Shown: piece after piece, positions 59,101-64,000 of the stretch
How the letters are laid out: each line of letters begins with the position of its first letter
Position numbering within the stretch: position 1 is the stretch's first letter
Source of the DNA: Chanos chanos
Lineage: Eukaryota; Chordata; Actinopteri; Gonorynchiformes; Chanidae
Assembly: GCF_902362185.1 (NCBI RefSeq)
Contig: NC_044507.1
Span: forward strand, 20,043,544-20,107,543
Direction: 5' to 3'
DNA: 64,000 nt
Notes under the pieces: model-generated
The model's input: only the letters and a program-made list of their open reading frames with translations
Databases searched by the model: none
What the model was told of the DNA's origin: nothing
Program-made: the position numbers and the translations under genes

Positions 59101-62100
59101 TTGAGGAAATTTGAATTACTTTTGGTGTGTTGCTTAGCAAGTTGGGATACTACCCTGAGTTAACATGTGTCCAGCTGTTCGTCTCTTGGTTGGGGCTTTG
59201 AGGGAACACGTTTGGTCGTGGGAAGGTGTGTTAATCAGGATCAGTTTCCCTCTCCATACACATTGTTGGTCACTGTTGGCCATGTTCTTACATTGTGGTG
59301 AGCACTGTCATGAAAGTATCACACTTCAACAAGTGTTTTAGGTCGATAAACTAAACTATGGGGTGCAACTTGTGGAAAGATGCAGAACTGGCTTCATAGG
59401 TTTTAAGAGAAACAAGTCCTATCTTCACTCACATCAAACGAAGTGGTCACCATGTGAAGAGTAGACTTTCAGTACACTTTCAGATCACAAAGTTTAGGCT
59501 GTCTCAATTGTATAGAAAATATCAAGTGGCAAATCTAGTGTACAAAATTAGTACTGGTTACAAAATCCCAAATTTATATATCAGTGGTGTAAATTTTGCA
59601 CTTTTGTCATGAAAGATCATTTAAATGAGATTTTAAAAAAAAAGTATTAAAAGATGTAAATTGAAATCAGCACATTAATGGAAACATTGTTTATTTGCTG
59701 TCATATAGGTCGGTTGATATCAAGATGAATTAAAAAAACAAATCTGTAGATAAAATGGGGCAACATGGAGAAACTATGACACTGGTCATCACCAGTCACT
59801 GAATAAACTGAATTTAATTAATTAGTTGTTTTAAGATTACCTATTCACTCATGTTTATTTATCATAGATGTACTCAATCCGAAGTCTGCCAACAATGGTG
59901 TACCGGGAACAAGCTGAGGAGGATGGGATTGAGGACATGACGCAGCTGGAGTAAGATTTTATTTAACATGGTAGTTCTGAGATAAACTGCTCTCTACATG
60001 AGTTCACTCAAAGTGTTATGAATGTTAATGGTAACCTAAGGACTTCATAATGGGTACATCAGAAAGAATTATCTCTGGTGAGTAACCTGCAGTGATAAGC
60101 AATGTACTGTTAATGTGTGCTCAGTTAGGAATATAAACTTGTTTTTCTCTGCAGAGAACTTCATGAAGGAACTGTTTTGCTGAACTTGAAAAAAAGGTTT
60201 GAACGTGAACTAATTTACGTAAGTTACATTTTAAACTTTTTTTTTCAGCATGTGCCTATTCCTGCATAAATTGAACTAAGTTCGGTTCAGAACATATCAA
60301 GCATATTGGACTCTTAACTCTTTCCTGAAGGTATACACATGTTGGTATGTGAAACGCTGGGGTTTGTTTTTCTTTTTAAGACATACATCGGAAGTATCCT
60401 GGTGTCTGTTAATCCCTACAAGATGTTTAATATCTATGGGACAGACATGGTGCTGCAACACAAAGGACATGCTCTTGGAGAAAACCCTCCGTGAGTTGTT
60501 AATTATTCAAATATATTCGTCTTAACACTGAATATCACTGTTGAATGGCCATTATTCAAGAATGACAACTTAATCACTTATATTGTTCCATCGGCTATCA
60601 TATATTCTGTACGTTGCTGTTGCTTACTTACAGGCATCTGTTCGCTATTGCAAATCTGTCTTACACAAAAATGATGGATGCCAAACAGAACCAGTGCATA
60701 GTCATCAGGCAAGTCCATTATGTTTGCCAATATTGCTTCTAAAGGGAAACTCTCAGACTAATCATAACACACTGTAGATCTTGAACCAATAACTGTCGGA
60801 TAGTGTTTTTCAAATCTTGACTTGACAGATCTGAGACAGAAAACATACAAAAATTAAAGCATCCAAACAAGCTGTTAGTGTCAGCTGTAGTTGACCCCAC
60901 TGGCAGGCTGGAACACTTTAAACCTATCTATGAAGAAGATACCTGTAAGAAAAGACCACTGCTGTCTGGGCTAGGACTACACCCACAGATCATGTCACTG
61001 TGTGAAATACGGCCACTGCTGTCTCAAGGAAGCTGGCATGACACCCACATTCCAGCATTCGATTTCACCTCTGTCTGATGATCAGACACCTAGCTCATTA
61101 CTTAAGTGCAAGGCAAAAGACGAGGAAATCTGTGTGTGTCACATGCCAAGTACCCGTGCCAGTTTCAGTGATTGGGGTGTTTAGCCCATAATTGGGGTGT
61201 TAAGCTGACAGTTGGTTCACGTGTAAAATGTGGTTGTTGTGTTTCAGTGGGGAGAGTGGATCAGGTAAAACTGAGGCCACAAAGCTGGTCCTACGTTACC
61301 TAGCTGCTATACATCACAAACACAACATTTCTCAGCAGGTATGCGACACCTATGTGAACACGAGACCACAGATCTAGTTTAAAGGGTTTCGCATATACCT
61401 TAACCTAACTCGATATTCTTGTGTATTTTTGGCTTCATGTGGTCTCACAAAGATTGAGGTATTGTTATTTTAGATTAGTCTCTCTCTCTCTCTCTTTCTC
61501 TCTCTCCCTCTCTCCGTCTGTGTGTGTGTTTGTGTTTTGCATGTAAAATTAAACATAGTAGCTATGGCTTATATCCCTTGAAAATGAATTTACTTATGTG
61601 GAATTGGAATGCTGATTCAGACAGGAAAAATCATAGTATATTAAACAGAAGCTACACCATATCTGAGGGTACACTCATAAAACCTTCATTAAGCATTTAT
61701 AACGTTCTAATATGCGTGACATTACAGATACATGTCTCAGCTGAATATTGCTCATGTCAGGACAATGTATTTTTTTAGACAATGTTCAATATCTTATATA
61801 TTCAATGTAGAAAATGTGGTTACACAACAAATATGGGATTTATCATATAAACTATACATAACAATCAAGGTTTTATGAATTGAAACTGTGTGCTCTTTGA
61901 TCTTGAAACTTAAACCATGAATACATCAGTGAATACATTTCGTATTGATATTGAATTTGAACATGTTTACATTATTTCATTTACTTTTATGGTTGTCAAA
62001 TGAAAATATTCACAGATTCTAGAAGCAGCTCCTCTCTTAGAATCATTTGGAAATGCCAAAACTGTCAGGAATGATAATTCAAGTCGATTTGGGAAATATG

Positions 62101-64000
62101 TGGAGATCTTTTTGGAGGAGTAAGTACAATTTGAAAAAAGAAATGCCTTTTGTATACATACTTTGTTATATGTGAAAGTAAGTTATATGGTTTGAGTAAC
62201 TGACATGAACTTCCAAAGGAGAGAAGCTATCTTGCAATTTTGTGATAATGTGGGAATTATTGTTTAAATAATTTAACTTCAGGGGAGTAATCAGCGGTGC
62301 CATAACCTCACAGTATCTACTTGAAAAGTCCAGGATTGTATTTCAGGTCAGTCTCTATGAAAAATAATAATAATAAAAAAAACATACTTCAGATAATGCA
62401 TATTGGCATGATAATATAATGTTTTAATATGCGCCAGTGATTTGGCTGGCTTATGACTAAAGTAAAAAGTCTCGGGTGAAATCAGTTTACAAGTTTGTAC
62501 ATTGCTCTGCTTCTTTCTTTCAGGCCAAAAATGAAAGGAACTATCACATTTTTTATGAGATGCTCGCAGGCCTTCCTTCACAGCAAAAACAGTCCTTCTA
62601 CCTCCAGGAGGCAGAGACTTACTATTACCTCAATCAGGTGACGTCACTTGTTAGCTCATGCGAGATGATACATAGGCAACGTAGATTCATCCTATAATAT
62701 AGAAAACAACAGTTAATTTGATCTTCCATTGTACGGACTTTGGCTGTATTGGCAAAGTCTGAAAAATGAGTTTGGATTTGGCTCTCTTCACATTGGCTGA
62801 CTTGCTCTTGGTTGACCAATCAGGGTGGGGACTGCGAGATCCTGGGTAAGAGCGATAAGGAGGACTTCCGCAGGATCCTCAGCGCCTTGGAGATCCTCCA
62901 CTTTAGTGCCGAAGACCAGAGCAGCATCTTCAGAGTCTTGTCTTCCATCCTCCATCTGGGAAATGTCTTTTTTGAAAGATATGAGGTAGAAGACAGCGTG
63001 CTGTCTCTCTCTTTTTTGCTGTTACCAGCTGGAGACAAATCCCATCAAATTAATAATGTTTTCACTGATGTTACTATAGCACTATAGTTTTCCTTTGCCA
63101 CCAGCAAGGGAAAGATCATCTGATGAGCTTCTTTGTGGTTGTGTTTTTGTATAATGGTACTATTTGAATAACTATTTCAATCTGAATGAGGCTGAATCAG
63201 ACTGAGCATGTCTTTAAATGGACCTGCAGAGGAATTCCCTGGAGATGGCATCAGTGGTGAGCGCCCAGGAGATCAGAGTGGTGGGTGAACTTCTGCAGAT
63301 TTCTCCAGAAGCTCTGCAAAAATGTATCACCTTCAAAGTCACGGTAAGCTGTGGCATGACCGCCGGCTCTTAAGTTAGTTGCCACTGGAACTGTGGCATT
63401 TGAAGCCCATAATGTGTCTTATAGTTCGCCTCACTTTCCATGGTTGTTTACCAAAATAAGTGGTTGTGTTATCACATTATTTGATATCTCGTGTTGCACC
63501 TCGTGAAAACACTTTCATTGGGAAACATAAATGTCTTTTTGGCTGCATGTCCAGTCTCTGGGCTTTCCTCCTCGGCCTCTCAGTCTTAGAGATCATGTTC
63601 TACTGACAGACTATCTCTGATGATCCTTCACTCTCCTGTTTCCAGAGGAGATTCTCCCCTTTCTTCTTCGCTTTGTCTTTCCTGGGGTGCAATAAGTTAT
63701 TTATGCAAATGATGCAAGTTGAACACTAGCAAGGAAATATGCCTGACTAACAAACCTTTGGGTATTCCCTCTGTATTGATCATAATATATTATGAAACTT
63801 CAGTGGATATTGTAAGCCCGTGAACTAGGTGATTATGATTTATGATTGCATGAATAATATTTGGAAAAGCAATGACTTTCAACTTAAATGATTTTGAAAC
63901 TTTTGCTGAACGTGTTTTGAAAGATAAAGTAAATTCCTCAGCGTGGGTTGAAATGAATTCTGACTGGAGTGTGATAACCCTGGAACTTACTCACCTCCAG
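53186..64000 (+). CDS. myo15a: Unconventional myosin XVa, 5' part (long N-terminal extension plus start of motor)
   Basis: Partial: the gene runs past the window end. Coding exons: 53186-58933, 59868-59950, 60155-60218, 60381-60490, 60634-60708, 61248-61338, 62016-62119, 62283-62346, 62524-62637, 62824-62985, 63230-63343; the bases CTCACCTCCAG at the window end look like the next acceptor. 2,243 residues are visible. Actin motor carried to stereocilia tips of hair cells. The start is fixed by an in-frame stop at 53165-53167. The first exon encodes 1,916 residues: a lysine-rich start, KGASKA-type repeats (124-392), an acidic tyrosine-rich block (about 421-590), conserved [13 protein letters not shown] (from 666), a Ser-Pro-Arg block, a 13-copy repeat (1327-1817), conserved [10 protein letters not shown]. 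The motor begins near VEDMTQLE-like IEDMTQLE; P-loop GESGSGKT 2028-2035; switch [10 protein letters not shown] 2076-2084. The donor after exon 60634-60708 is GC. Fish have myo15aa and myo15ab; the copy is not resolved. Confidence 0.97.
53555..54361 (+). other. KGASKA-type amphipathic repeats in the myo15a extension
   Basis: About eight spaced copies of a 12-residue motif, basic-LKGASKAMxGF: [76 protein letters not shown] and [12 protein letters not shown]. Human MYO15A has related stretches (LKGTSRLFMGF, LKSTSKLM, ASTAINWLTKKF, recalled from memory), so the motif is conserved but expanded here. Function unknown; membrane or actin contact would be a guess. Confidence 0.75.
54445..54965 (+). 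other. Acidic tyrosine-rich block in the myo15a extension
   Basis: About 170 residues dominated by Tyr, Asp, Glu and Gly (for example [27 protein letters not shown]). Mammalian MYO15A has a comparable Tyr/Pro-rich block at the same place. Probably disordered. Confidence 0.8.
55660..56560 (+). other. Ser-Pro-Arg block with SPxPSLR motifs in myo15a
   Basis: About 300 residues rich in Ser, Pro and Arg, with repeated SP-x-PSLR words: [44 protein letters not shown]. Human MYO15A has SPQPSLR at least once by memory. Likely disordered and a target for proline-directed kinases (inference). Confidence 0.7.
57164..58635 (+). repeat. 13-copy protein-coding tandem repeat in myo15a
   Basis: Residues about 1327-1817. 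Units share NALQN-x-NLR-x-ASY; copies 6-12 continue with RLPDG(S/T) and a variable 14-20-residue linker often containing SSP. Early copies (1-5) have S(S/P)xQR in place of RLPDG. The spacing is about 37-40 residues in the later copies. Nucleotide copies are diverged and codons vary, so selection on protein is likely. Confidence 0.9.
58934..59867 (+). other. myo15a intron after the giant exon, no feature seen
   Basis: A 934-bp AT-rich intron with donor AAG|GTAACA and acceptor ATCATAG. No exon or repeat was recognised. Confidence 0.6.
60709..60714 (+). other. Non-canonical GC splice donor in myo15a
   Basis: Exon 60634-60708 ends ...GTCATCAG and is followed by GCAAGT. The next exon (61248) begins TGGGGAGAGTGG after TTTCAG. 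Only this junction gives ...[14 protein letters not shown] in frame, the conserved myosin P-loop, so the intron is GC-AG. AG|GCAAGT is the usual context of efficient GC donors. Confidence 0.85.
61480..61535 (+). repeat. CT/GT simple repeat in a myo15a intron
   Basis: CT-rich run followed by TGTG units inside the 677-bp intron 61339-62015; nothing else is seen in that intron. Confidence 0.9.
63344..64000 (+). other. myo15a intron reaching the window end
   Basis: Starts with donor ACG|GTAAGC. The last bases, CTCACCTCCAG, look like a splice acceptor that would place the next motor exon at window position 64001. Confidence 0.6.

Noticed and set aside
60878-61078. Possible extra myo15a exon in the intron before the P-loop exon
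   Set aside because: The flanking exons join in frame to the conserved sequence without it, and the translated stretch has no myosin similarity.

Overview
The window is vertebrate genomic DNA, almost certainly from a teleost fish. Protein-coding genes are split into many short exons with GT-AG introns. CA/TG microsatellites are frequent. The proteins align end to end with well-known vertebrate families, and the dispersed repeats look fish-type (a Tc1-like remnant and a GCAGACGCTTTT-type SINE motif). I cannot name the species. Eight host genes were resolved exon by exon, and the reading frame closes across every junction given. Order: smcr8 (-), top3a (+), flii (+), znf598 (+), syngr3 (-), gfer (-), drg2 (+), myo15a (+, cut by the window end). 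The window contains no bacterial operon, CRISPR array or intact mobile element. Layout: 24-2975 smcr8, head to head with top3a across about 1 kb of shared promoter. 4036-11902 top3a, 19 exons, ending in GRF and CCHC zinc fingers. 12643-23499 flii, 30 exons, leucine-rich repeats plus gelsolin repeats. 25692-30850 znf598, 12 exons. 30851-34233 holds the convergent 3' ends of znf598 and syngr3. 34234-38451 syngr3, 4 exons. 40110-41281 gfer, 3 exons, head to head with drg2 across 597 bp. 41879-45716 drg2, 13 exons. 45717-53185 is about 7.5 kb without a recognisable gene beyond the drg2 3' end. 53186-64000 is the 5' part of myo15a, starting with one 5.7-kb coding exon followed by ten motor-domain exons. 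The genes do not form one pathway: they cover autophagy/Rab regulation (smcr8), DNA decatenation in nucleus and mitochondria (top3a), actin regulation (flii), ribosome quality control (znf598), synaptic vesicles (syngr3), mitochondrial disulfide relay (gfer), translation-associated GTPase (drg2) and hair-cell stereocilia growth (myo15a). The arrangement is informative. In human, smcr8/top3a/flii and drg2/myo15a lie in 17p11.2 (Smith-Magenis region), while gfer/syngr3/znf598 lie in 16p13.3. Here the 16p13.3 trio, with its internal order and orientations kept, sits between the two 17p11.2 groups. The most unusual content is the myo15a N-terminal exon, which encodes 1,916 residues against roughly 1,200 in human. 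It contains a run of about 13 degenerate copies of an approximately 37-40-residue unit (core [18 protein letters not shown]) that I do not recognise from mammalian MYO15A. Other points worth checking are a GC-AG intron just before the myosin P-loop exon, an flii splice acceptor preceded by a TG microsatellite instead of a pyrimidine tract, and loss of two human free cysteines in gfer. I found nothing that I would call a new biological system.
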